Source: AG41 sp035943095
GTDB lineage: Bacteria > Gemmatimonadota > Gemmatimonadetes > Gemmatimonadales > GWC2-71-9
Assembly: GCA_035943095.1 (NCBI GenBank)
Contig: DASZCN010000089.1
Location: 1-22,848, forward strand
Direction of reading: 5' to 3'
DNA: 22,848 bases
The notes beneath the pieces are model-generated. The model was not told the DNA's origin and searched no databases. It saw only the letters and a list, made by a program, of their open reading frames with translations. This document shows positions 11,035-16,881 of this stretch, piece by piece (the first letter of the stretch is position 1; each line of letters opens with the position of its first letter). The translations under genes were made by a program, and so were the position numbers.

Positions 11035-12033
11035 TCAAGGCAATGGGTTGGCCGCGACGAACAGGTCGGCGCGCGGTGCCAGGCCCGCCGCTCCAGGCTC
11101 GACCAGACGCAAGCGATCAAATCCCCACGGCCGCAAGTCCAGCCGGACGGCCACCGGATCAGGATCCTCCGAGAGCGTCACGAGCACTCCGTGGCGCCCG
11201 GCGCGGGCCCACGCCTGCTCAGCGGCGGGCGCCGCGGCTGCGGTCGCGACGATCGCGTCTGGGCGCGGCGGACGACCCAACGCTCTCTCGATGGTCGGCG
11301 CGGCGCCGGCGACGCGCCGGACGGTGAGTCCCGCGTCGGTGTAGCGGGCCGCGATCGCGTTGAGCGCGGGGTGCTGGCTCGCTTCCGAAGCCGCGAGCAA
11401 CAGGGCATGCGCGGGAGATCCCAGCGCGCTCACCGCGGCGCGACGGCGCAGCTCTTCGAAGACCCTCCGCGCTTGCCGCTCCAGGGCCGCGAGAGAGCCT
11501 TCGTTCTCGATCACGAACTGGCTCTTGTCGCGCTTGCGCTCGGCGGGCATCTGCGCGGCGATCATGCGGTCTGCCTCTTCGTTCGAGAGGCTGCGCGTGG
11601 TGCGGAGCCGCGTCCGCCGTAGGTCGACGCTCGCGTCCACGAGGACCACCGCGTCGAACTGGGACGGATCGAGCACCTCGAATAACAGCGGGATGTCGTT
11701 CACCACCAGGACGTCGCCCTGCTCCTGAGCGTCGCGCACGAGCTGGTCCCGGCGGCGGCGGACCGCGGGGTGCACGATCTGATTGAGGGCGTCGAGCGCG
11801 GCCTGATCGCCCATGACTTTCGCGCGCAACGCAGTCCGGTCGAGGCTGCCATCGGGGGCGAGCACGTCGGCGCCGAACCGGCCGGCAATCGCGGCGATCA
11901 CGTCGCCGCCCGGCGCCTGCGCCTCGCGCGCCAGCAGGTCGGCGTCGATGACGGTGGCGCCCCAGCGCTGAAACAGCGCCACGACGGTGGATTTGCCGGC
12001 GGCGATATTCCCCGTCAATGCGACGTTCAGCAT
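11035..12033 (-). CDS. coaE: Dephospho-CoA kinase with an unrecognised C-terminal domain
   Basis: The first 200 residues are a normal dephospho-CoA kinase, which phosphorylates dephospho-CoA in the last step of CoA synthesis. The P-loop is GNIAAGKST (8-16), followed by VIDADLLAREA (28-38), IVHPAVR (86-92), the VVNDIPLLFE strand (110-119), and the lid segment with RTTRSLSNEEADRMIAAQ. Ordinary CoaE ends near residue 200. Here about 130 more residues follow, with an alternating strand/helix pattern (AHALLLAAS, DAGLTVRRVAG, DAIVATA, GVLVTLSE, DRLRLVEPG, ADLFVAANP) that suggests a small alpha/beta fold. I cannot name this domain. The ATG lies five bases from an inverted repeat and has no obvious ribosome binding site. 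Enzyme function of the N-terminal half is well supported. Confidence 0.92.
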   Translation of the reverse strand: MLNVALTGNIAAGKSTVVALFQRWGATVIDADLLAREAQAPGGDVIAAIAGRFGADVLAPDGSLDRTALRAKVMGDQAALDALNQIVHPAVRRRRDQLVRDAQEQGDVLVVNDIPLLFEVLDPSQFDAVVLVDASVDLRRTRLRTTRSLSNEEADRMIAAQMPAERKRDKSQFVIENEGSLAALERQARRVFEELRRRAAVSALGSPAHALLLAASEASQHPALNAIAARYTDAGLTVRRVAGAAPTIERALGRPPRPDAIVATAAAAPAAEQAWARAGRHGVLVTLSEDPDPVAVRLDLRPWGFDRLRLVEPGAAGLAPRADLFVAANPLP

Positions 12034-12038
12034 GCGGC

Positions 12039-12106
12039 GGGAGCAGGGAGCGGGGAGCGGTACCTTGCGGTGCTGCGGAGGGTCCCGCTCCCTGCTCCCC
12101 GCTCCC
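12039..12106. repeat. Inverted pair of tandem heptamer arrays between tdk and coaE
   Basis: The left arm (12039-12060) is three head-to-tail copies of GGGAGCR plus one G. The right arm (12084-12106) is the same array in reverse, and the two pair over 22 positions with two mismatches around a 23-base loop. In minus-strand RNA it would fold into a long GC hairpin that starts two bases after the tdk stop and ends five bases before the coaE ATG. There is no T-run, so a simple intrinsic terminator is unlikely; attenuation, RNA stability control or a mobile repeat are alternatives. Confidence 0.8.
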
Positions 12107-12108
12107 GA

Positions 12109-12714
12109 TCAGAGCAAGGCGGTCTGATCTTCATCGGCTCTCGGGACTGTGTGACAGTGCCGGCATCTTGCCTCGTAGGATTCCCGGCCACCGACCATGA
12201 TGGTGGGACTGTCCCACAGGGCGGGCTGGCCGTTCACCAGGCGCTGGTTCCGGCTCGCGGGTCCGCCGCACGCGACGCAGATCGCCTGCAGCTTGTCGAC
12301 GATTTCGGCGACCGCGAGCAAGGTGGGCATCGCGCCGAACGGCAGCCCGCGGAAGTCCATGTCGATCCCGGCGAGCACGACGCGTACGCCCTTGTCCGCG
12401 AGCGTGTTCGCGACCGCCACAATGCCGTCGTCCAGGAACTGCACCTCGTCCACCGCGACGACTTCGGTCGCGGGGCGGACCGCCCGCATCACCGCTTCCG
12501 AGGAGTCAACGGGCTCGGCCTCGACGGTGCCCCCGTCGTGCGTGCTGATGGAATAGAGCCCTGCGTAGCGGGCGTCGAGATGGGACTTGAACACCTGGAC
12601 GCACTTGCGGGCGATCACGGCGCGCCGCACCCGGCGTACGAGCTCCTCGCTCTTGCCGGAGAACATCACGCCGGCGATGACTTCGATCCAGCCCGGGCGT
12701 GTGCCGTGGAACAT
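12109..12714 (-). CDS. tdk: Thymidine kinase
   Basis: This is the type II thymidine kinase of the salvage pathway, 201 residues, producing dTMP from thymidine and ATP. I see the P-loop GVMFSGKS (15-22), the VDEVQFLD segment (88-95) that carries the catalytic acid, GIDMDFRGLPFG (117-128), the lid, and four zinc-binding positions: C146, C149, C184 and C187. YEARCRHC is the usual C-terminal zinc half. ATG at 12714 has a GAGGG element seven bases upstream. It is transcribed towards coaE and separated from it only by the inverted heptamer arrays. Confidence 0.96.
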   Translation of the reverse strand: MFHGTRPGWIEVIAGVMFSGKSEELVRRVRRAVIARKCVQVFKSHLDARYAGLYSISTHDGGTVEAEPVDSSEAVMRAVRPATEVVAVDEVQFLDDGIVAVANTLADKGVRVVLAGIDMDFRGLPFGAMPTLLAVAEIVDKLQAICVACGGPASRNQRLVNGQPALWDSPTIMVGGRESYEARCRHCHTVPRADEDQTALL

Positions 12715-12724
12715 CAGGAGGCCC

Positions 12725-13093
12725 TCACGTTGCCTTCTTCTTGCGCAGCTCCGCGATGCGCCCTTTGACCAGTCGCTGCACGAGACCCGTCGGCACGGGC
12801 TTCGTCAGGGGAAATCGGATCGTCCCCTTGGACGTCTCGTATCCTTTGAGGGCGACTCTGTGCTCACGCCGGATCGCCGCGGTCATCGGGTACAGGCTGC
12901 AGTGCAGCTTGAAGGCCGCATACCACACGAGCATCCGTCCTTCGAGCCTGAAGGCGGGAATCCCGTAACTGAAGGCTTCGACGGCGCCGGGCGCCGCGCC
13001 ACGAATCGCCGCGCGGATTTTCCGGAGCGCCCTCCGGGCGTCGGGCGGCAACGCCGCGAGATAGGTCCGCACCCGTGCTCCGGCGTCAATCAC
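12725..13093 (-). CDS. DUF1801 (YdhG-like) domain protein
   Basis: This 122-residue cytoplasmic protein belongs to the DUF1801 family. Typical landmarks are the N-terminal YLAALPPDARRALRKIRAAI, EAFSYGIPAFRLEGRMLVWY (about 39-58), HCSLYPM and the closing KGTIRFPL...PTGLVQRLVKGRI. Biochemical function of the family is not settled; some members are annotated as iron-chaperone-like. The start is GTG at 13093, 14 bases after the VOC gene. It is probably in the same transcript as its neighbours, but nothing in the sequence ties its function to them. Confidence 0.85.
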   Translation of the reverse strand: MIDAGARVRTYLAALPPDARRALRKIRAAIRGAAPGAVEAFSYGIPAFRLEGRMLVWYAAFKLHCSLYPMTAAIRREHRVALKGYETSKGTIRFPLTKPVPTGLVQRLVKGRIAELRKKKAT

Positions 13094-13107
13094 GGGAAGC
13101 CACGTCC

Positions 13108-13476
13108 TTAGCGGGTCGGTTCTTGGTAGACGCCGATGACATTGCCGCCCGGATCCCGGAACCTGGCGGTGATCTCCGGCGCGTCCATTCCAACGGGCTG
13201 CACAATCTCGCCTCCATGTGCGGTGACTTGAGTGACGGTCGCGGCAACGCTATCCACCATGATGTAGAACAGAACACCGGGTTGGGACGACGGCGGCCGC
13301 CCAAGGACCCAACTCCCGCTTACCTCACCGACGGAGTCGTCGAACGCGGTGCTCCCATCGCCCCGCCGCTTGATAGTCCAGCCGAAGACCGCTTGATAAA
13401 AGCCCGCCGAGCGACCGATGTCGGTCGCGGGGATCTCGACGTAGCAGATCTTGCCGTTGGCGCGTGTCGGCGGCAT
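13108..13476 (-). CDS. VOC (glyoxalase/bleomycin-resistance fold) family protein
   Basis: This is a 122-residue single-module vicinal-oxygen-chelate protein. The pattern GKICYVEIPATDIGRSAGFY (8-27), VFGWTIKRR, the central FYIMVDSVAATV and the end FRDPGGNVIGVYQ is typical of the glyoxalase-like subfamily with a C-terminal DPGGN loop. Such proteins bind a metal and a small substrate or act as binding proteins; the substrate is unknown here. ATG at 13476 follows a good GGGAG site at a five-base distance. It sits between a small membrane protein gene and the DUF1801 gene in a same-direction run. Confidence 0.88.
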   Translation of the reverse strand: MPPTRANGKICYVEIPATDIGRSAGFYQAVFGWTIKRRGDGSTAFDDSVGEVSGSWVLGRPPSSQPGVLFYIMVDSVAATVTQVTAHGGEIVQPVGMDAPEITARFRDPGGNVIGVYQEPTR

Positions 13477-13507
13477 CAGAACTCCCTAGGCCGGAAGCAG
13501 GAAGAAG

Positions 13508-13777
13508 TTAGCGCAGGCGACGGAGAAGGGACGCGCCGGCGACAAAGATGCCCAGAAATAGCGCAGTCCAGAAAATCGCGGACGTCGTGATGATCGTGAC
13601 GTCATAGCCCAGCCCTCCCAAGGCGCGATGCCTCTCGAAGAGCCACGCTTGCACCAGGTAGCCTGGTGCGATGAGCAACAACGCGGGCAGGCTATCCATG
13701 TGATCCAGGCCCGCCGCAGACGCACCGGCAGTCACGACGAATAGGGCTGCGGCGAGGGAACGCAGGCGACGCCGCAT
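13508..13777 (-). CDS. 89-residue membrane protein of unknown function
   Basis: The frame encodes a basic N-terminus (MRRRLRSLA) and three hydrophobic segments, near residues 8-24, 29-47 and 60-85, ending in LLRRLR. It is probably an inner-membrane protein. I do not recognise the family. The hydrophobicity pattern, and its place 16 bases after the 49-residue gene and 31 bases before the VOC gene in a same-direction run, favour a real gene over a chance frame. The overlapping frame at 13486-13725 lacks such a pattern. No clear ribosome binding site precedes the ATG, so it may depend on coupling with the gene upstream. Confidence 0.55.
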   Translation of the reverse strand: MRRRLRSLAAALFVVTAGASAAGLDHMDSLPALLLIAPGYLVQAWLFERHRALGGLGYDVTIITTSAIFWTALFLGIFVAGASLLRRLR

Positions 13778-13793
13778 GCGACTGCTGCTGCCG

Positions 13794-13943
13794 TCACCGG
13801 CCCACGATGATCAACGCGCCGGCCACGATCGCCAAGATGGCCATCACCGTGCTGAGCCCTGAGAAGCTGAAGTTCGCGACTTGGATGAGCCCGTGAACGA
13901 CGAGCCAGATTCCTAAGAGGAGCAGACCGAGGTTCTTCTTCAC
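13794..13943 (-). CDS. 49-residue small membrane protein
   Basis: This short gene starts with GTG at 13943, preceded by AAGGAGG eight bases away, one of the strongest ribosome binding sites in the window. The product begins VKKNLGLLLLGIWLVVHGL and ends AILAIVAGALIIVGR: two hydrophobic spans (about 5-20 and 32-47) joined by a short NFSFSGLST turn, a helical hairpin in the inner membrane. Small proteins of this style (MKKNLG..., two spans, ending in a short polar tail) are common in bacterial genomes as uncharacterised proteins; I know no function. The start, the ribosome site and the clean two-helix pattern make this convincing despite its size. Confidence 0.8.
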   Translation of the reverse strand: MKKNLGLLLLGIWLVVHGLIQVANFSFSGLSTVMAILAIVAGALIIVGR

Positions 13944-14036
13944 GAGGGACCTCCTTGCGCGGGAGTAGCCTGCCGAAAGGATCGCCTAACCTGCAGGCAG
14001 GGGGCGCGGAGGCGCAAGCGGCGGAGCCCCGTACGC

Positions 14037-14576
14037 TCAGTGCTCGGCGTGCGTCATGCCCTCATGCCCCGCGGCTCCATGAGCACTGCGTTGGAAGGCG
14101 AGAAACTCGTGAACGGCAGCGACGGCGACGGGATCTCCGGTCCGAATCCTCACCTCCGCCCCGCGGGGGCGGTCGACTGCATCGTAGGTGATCGTGGTAC
14201 GGTGCGCGGCCATGATTGCTGTCCCGGGCACCACCTGCGCGTGGACCTGAAAGGGCTTCGCGAAGTCACCCGCCCGGAACGCGGCGGCGATGTCACGCAT
14301 ATGTTGGCGGATCGCGGCGATGCCGTTCGAATCAGCACCGTCGTCGCGGTCCAGGACGACCCGTCCACCATCGGGCAGGTCGTCGAAGACGTGGGCCGAG
14401 GTGTATTGGTCCACGCCCATGACGCGTGCGCCGCGGCTCTGTATTGCCGCGAAGGCAGTGTCCACGCGGGATGCGCCGTCTCCGCGAGCGCTGCCCGTCG
14501 CTCGGCAGGCGCCGATGGCCACGGTGGCTGCCAGTATGAGAGCCGGGATGGGCCGAGCGATGCTCCGTGCTATCAC
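14037..14576 (-). CDS. Secreted lipoprotein of unknown function
   Basis: This 179-residue product carries a lipoprotein signal: IARSIARPIPALILAATVAIGAC with the lipidated cysteine at C24. I chose GTG at 14576 because it gives that signal and has GAGG five bases upstream; upstream ATG codons in the same frame belong to the broken GDCCVxC gene. The mature part contains VMGVDQYTSAHVFDDLPDGG, DDGADSNGIAAIRQHMRDIA, FQVHAQVVPGTAIMAAHR, RGAEVRIRTGDPVAVAAVHE and a histidine-rich end (FLAFQRSAHGAAGHEGMTHAEH). The many histidines and methionines suggest metal contact outside the cell, but that is inference. I recall similar unnamed proteins in environmental bacteria but no established role. Confidence 0.75.
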   Translation of the reverse strand: MIARSIARPIPALILAATVAIGACRATGSARGDGASRVDTAFAAIQSRGARVMGVDQYTSAHVFDDLPDGGRVVLDRDDGADSNGIAAIRQHMRDIAAAFRAGDFAKPFQVHAQVVPGTAIMAAHRTTITYDAVDRPRGAEVRIRTGDPVAVAAVHEFLAFQRSAHGAAGHEGMTHAEH

Positions 14577-14583
14577 GACTGCC

Positions 14584-14795
14584 TCATCGTCCGGCCTCGA
14601 GTTGACGGGGGGGACACCGCATTGAGCCATAGGAGCAAAACACACAGCAGTCACCCGCTCGAGGGTGGAGCAGGCAGTGGCACTTCGGGCGCTCATAGAA
14701 GGTGAACACACGCGTTCTCGGGCATTAACTCTGGCTTTTCGAAGCCGCAGAACGGGCACGTTTGGGATCCACACCCTACTCATGCCGAGGTCCAT
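14584..14795 (-). pseudogene. Frameshifted GDCCVxC zinc-ribbon protein gene
   Basis: An ATG at 14795 has AAGGAG six bases upstream and begins MDLGMSRVWIPNV. The expected family sequence continues only in other frames: CPFCGFEKPELMPENACVH (14758-14702), then, after one extra base near 14701, FYERPKCHCLLHPRAGDCCV and FCSYGSMRCPPRQLEAGR to the stop at 14584. This matches the small GDCCVxC family (two CxxC-like pairs plus GDCCVFCSYG). Two shifts, near 14759 and 14701, break it, and one expected cysteine of the second pair is arginine (YERPKC). It is either a recent pseudogene or two base-calling errors. Its stop lies seven bases before the lipoprotein start, so the two were probably one operon. 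Confidence 0.72.
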
Positions 14796-15084
14796 GCCTT
14801 ACTCCTTCCGCGGCAATCTAAGTAAGGACAGCCTCGCCAGCCCCGCCGGCCTGCAACCGCCTTCCTCCGAATGGGATAGGTGCCCTCAAACCCCTCCGCT
14901 AACGAGTAGCAGTCTCACGAGGCCCACAGCCTAACCCCCCCGGAGGCTCGAAAGTGCCCAAATCTTGCGGATTTCCGGGGGATACCCCCATATTGTGGCG
15001 GTTTTATGCGGGTTTCCGGGTGCCCCTCCGTGAAAGGGGCGCAGTTCCAAGGGTTTCTGCCCTAGACCCTCACAAGGAGATACG
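14796..15084. promoter_or_regulatory. Divergent intergenic control region upstream of the HU gene
   Basis: No gene is visible in these 289 bases. Two imperfect direct repeats, TGCGGATTTCCGGGGG (14966-14981) and TGCGGGTTTCCGGGTG (15007-15022), start 41 bases apart and match at 14 of 16 positions. A possible promoter for the HU gene is TTGCGG (14965-14970), an 18-base spacer and CATATT (14989-14994). A hairpin GCCCCT/AGGGGC (15022-15027 with 15035-15040) lies in the would-be leader, and AAGGAG (15074-15079) is the ribosome site. A further inverted pair AGCCT/AGGCT flanks the C-run at 14933-14941. Promoter assignment is inference from spacing. Confidence 0.4.
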
Positions 15085-15375
15085 GTGAACAAAGCCGAAC
15101 TGACCGCGGCACTGGCCATGCGCACCAAGATGTCGAAGGCCGACGCGGGCCGGGCGATCGAAGCCCTGTTCGACGACAAAGGCATCATCGCCGGCGAGCT
15201 GAAGAAGGGCGCAAAGGTGCAAATCACCGGGTTTGGAAACTTCGAGGCCCGCAAGCGCGCCGCGCGCATGGGCCGCAATCCGAAGACGGGTGGCGTGATT
15301 CAGATCAAGGCGTCCATCGCCCCCGCGTTCCGCGCCGGTAAGCAGCTGAAGCAGGCCGTCAATAATCGGAAGTAA
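15085..15375 (+). CDS. hup: HU-family DNA-binding protein
   Basis: This is a 96-residue histone-like protein that bends and compacts DNA. MNKAELTAALA at the N-terminus, the helical dimer region, ITGFGNFEARKRAARMGRNP (about 47-66) and the end IAPAFRAGKQLKQAVN match the HU/IHF fold. The arm is GRNPKTGGVIQIKAS, where most HU proteins have GRNP plus an acidic-residue-rich turn, so the arm looks slightly more basic. It starts with GTG at 15085 behind AAGGAG at a five-base distance. It is a single-gene unit: a control region before it and a hairpin terminator after it. Confidence 0.95.
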   Translation: MNKAELTAALAMRTKMSKADAGRAIEALFDDKGIIAGELKKGAKVQITGFGNFEARKRAARMGRNPKTGGVIQIKASIAPAFRAGKQLKQAVNNRK

Positions 15376-15404
15376 GCTGCGCCTCGATTCACCGTCAGCC
15401 ATTC

Positions 15405-15430
15405 ACGGGCCGCTCCGCTGGGCGGCCCGT
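15405..15430 (+). terminator. Hairpin terminator after the HU gene
   Basis: ACGGGCCGC (15405-15413) pairs perfectly with GCGGCCCGT (15422-15430), a nine-base GC-rich stem with an eight-base loop, 30 bases after the HU stop. A short T-run (TTT at 15436-15438) follows, weaker than a textbook terminator but in the right place. Confidence 0.72.
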
Positions 15431-15473
15431 CGACGTTTAATTGAGTGAGCTCCCACGAAGAGGAAGATCTCTT

Positions 15474-16454
15474 ATGATTCGACTCACGGCGGCGCTCGGC
15501 GCCGTCACGCTCGTCGTTGCCGCGCCGCAGAATCTCGCGCCCCCGAAGCAGGGCACAGTATTCGTCGAGCGCTTCTTCACGCCCTCGCTCGGCGTGACCA
15601 AACACTATCTCGTGTATTTGCCGCCGTCGTACTCGAGCGAGCTGCAGCGTCGCTATGCGGTCGCGTACTACCTGCACGGGCTCTCCGGCAGTGAGGCCGA
15701 TTGGATGTCGCTCGCCGACATCGACATCATCGCCGATTCACTCATCGCCCACGGAATGCCCGAGATGATCCTCGTAATGCCCGACGGCGACGATGGCTGG
15801 TACACGAATTGGGTCACGCAGCGCCGGTACGACGAATGCGCCAGCGGCGCTGGAAGCAACCGCGCGGCGCCGACCTTCTGCGTCAAGACGCCCCGATACG
15901 ATGACTACATCGCTGGCGATCTGGTGCGGCATGTCGATTCGACGTATCGCACGCTGGCCGATCGCAGTCACCGGGGCATTGCCGGGTTGAGCATGGGTGG
16001 ATACGGCGCGGTGATGCTGGCGCTGGCCCATCCTGACCTGTTCGCCGCCGCCGCGAGCCACTCCGGCGTTCTGTCACCGATGTACGGTGGCCCGCATCCG
16101 TTCGCGCCACCCGTGCGCTACCTGACCTCGATCGATACGCTCGAGATGGCGTGGGGCGGTGTGTGGCCGTCGGTCGCGCCGGCGTTCGGCACCTCGCTCG
16201 CGTCCTGGGAGGCACGCGATCCGGCACATCGTGCCCGGAGCCTCAGGACGAAGGGCGATCCGGTCCCGGCGCTGTTCTTCGACGTGGGCACGGAGGACGG
16301 TCTGGCCGACCAATCACGCGCCTTTCACGCCGAGCTCTCGAGCATGGGTATCGCCCATGCGTATGCCGAATGGCCGGGCGCACACGACTGGAAATACTGG
16401 CACGCGCACGTAGGCGAGAGCATGCGCTGGCTGGCGGAGCGCATCCGGCCCTGA
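15474..16454 (+). CDS. Secreted esterase, esterase-D/feruloyl-esterase-like alpha/beta hydrolase
   Basis: This is a 326-residue alpha/beta hydrolase of the putative-esterase (EstD/S-formylglutathione hydrolase/antigen-85) family. The start at ATG 15474 gives a short signal peptide (IRLTAALGAVTLVVAAP), so the enzyme is probably exported; an in-frame TTG at 15441 would add 11 polar residues and spoil it. The nucleophile elbow is GLSMGG with S173; D275 in VGTEDG and H304 in GAHDWKYWH complete a likely triad, and YLHGLSGSEADW supplies the oxyanion region. Acyl esters of carbohydrates or small alcohols are the probable substrates. A GAGGA element lies about nine bases before the start. It ends four bases from the convergent gene. 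Confidence 0.88.
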   Translation: MIRLTAALGAVTLVVAAPQNLAPPKQGTVFVERFFTPSLGVTKHYLVYLPPSYSSELQRRYAVAYYLHGLSGSEADWMSLADIDIIADSLIAHGMPEMILVMPDGDDGWYTNWVTQRRYDECASGAGSNRAAPTFCVKTPRYDDYIAGDLVRHVDSTYRTLADRSHRGIAGLSMGGYGAVMLALAHPDLFAAAASHSGVLSPMYGGPHPFAPPVRYLTSIDTLEMAWGGVWPSVAPAFGTSLASWEARDPAHRARSLRTKGDPVPALFFDVGTEDGLADQSRAFHAELSSMGIAHAYAEWPGAHDWKYWHAHVGESMRWLAERIRP

Positions 16455-16458
16455 TGCG

Positions 16459-16851
16459 TCAAGACGGCAGCGAGAGCCTGAGGCCCCGGTGGCAGTGCTG
16501 ACACGTGACCGGCTGCGGAGCGCGCCACCGGGGCGCCAGCTCGAGCGGCTGCTCGGCGCCACAATCGGGGCAGGTCCCGCGGGCGTCGGTCGCGAGCTCT
16601 ACGGTGCCGAGCCGCTGGAAGAATTGCCAGGCGCCGTAGGCGAGGAACGAAGGGACGAGGACGAAGTGCGCAACCGGGATGAATACGCTGAAGAGGGCGA
16701 CGGCCCACCACTTCCCTAACCCCGCGAACGCCCGCTGCACCCGCTGCTCGCGCTCGAACGTGTGGATCGTGACGCTGCCGGAGGTGGGTGATCCGTGGTA
16801 TCCGCTGAGGACAATCGGTTGAACGCGCGTAGTTCCGGATGGCACCCACAT
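16459..16851 (-). CDS. Small membrane protein with a C-terminal zinc ribbon
   Basis: The 130-residue product has a polar N-terminus of about 45 residues, two hydrophobic spans (about 48-62 and 63-78), and a C-terminal zinc ribbon with C94, C97, C117 and C120 in CPDCG and CQHCH. It is probably an inner-membrane protein with the ribbon in the cytoplasm. I do not recognise a named family. ATG at 16851 gives the longest form but overlaps a promoter-like TACAAT; a later start such as GTG near residue 38 would still keep the spans and the ribbon. It lies 30 bases after the DbpA-domain gene in the same direction and ends four bases from the convergent esterase. Confidence 0.7.
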   Translation of the reverse strand: MWVPSGTTRVQPIVLSGYHGSPTSGSVTIHTFEREQRVQRAFAGLGKWWAVALFSVFIPVAHFVLVPSFLAYGAWQFFQRLGTVELATDARGTCPDCGAEQPLELAPRWRAPQPVTCQHCHRGLRLSLPS

Positions 16852-16855
16852 TGTA
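16850..16855 (-). promoter_or_regulatory. Possible -10 element TACAAT at the zinc-ribbon gene start
   Basis: Reading the minus strand, TACAAT overlaps the annotated ATG. The -35 candidate TGGAAC, 18 bases upstream, is poor. If this promoter is used, the transcript would begin inside the annotated gene, and the true start would be further downstream. Confidence 0.25.
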
Positions 16856-16881
16856 CCGGAGCGCGGGAGTCGCGTTCCAGG

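Noticed and set aside
13944..14036. Hairpin GCCTGC/GCAGGC between the lipoprotein and the 49-residue gene as a terminator
   Set aside because: Six-base arms with a 19-base loop and no T-run; too weak to call, and the downstream gene's ribosome site follows directly.
14665..14934. 89-residue plus-strand frame in the divergent region
   Set aside because: It overlaps the GDCCVxC remains on the other strand, has no ribosome site, and lacks any protein-like pattern.
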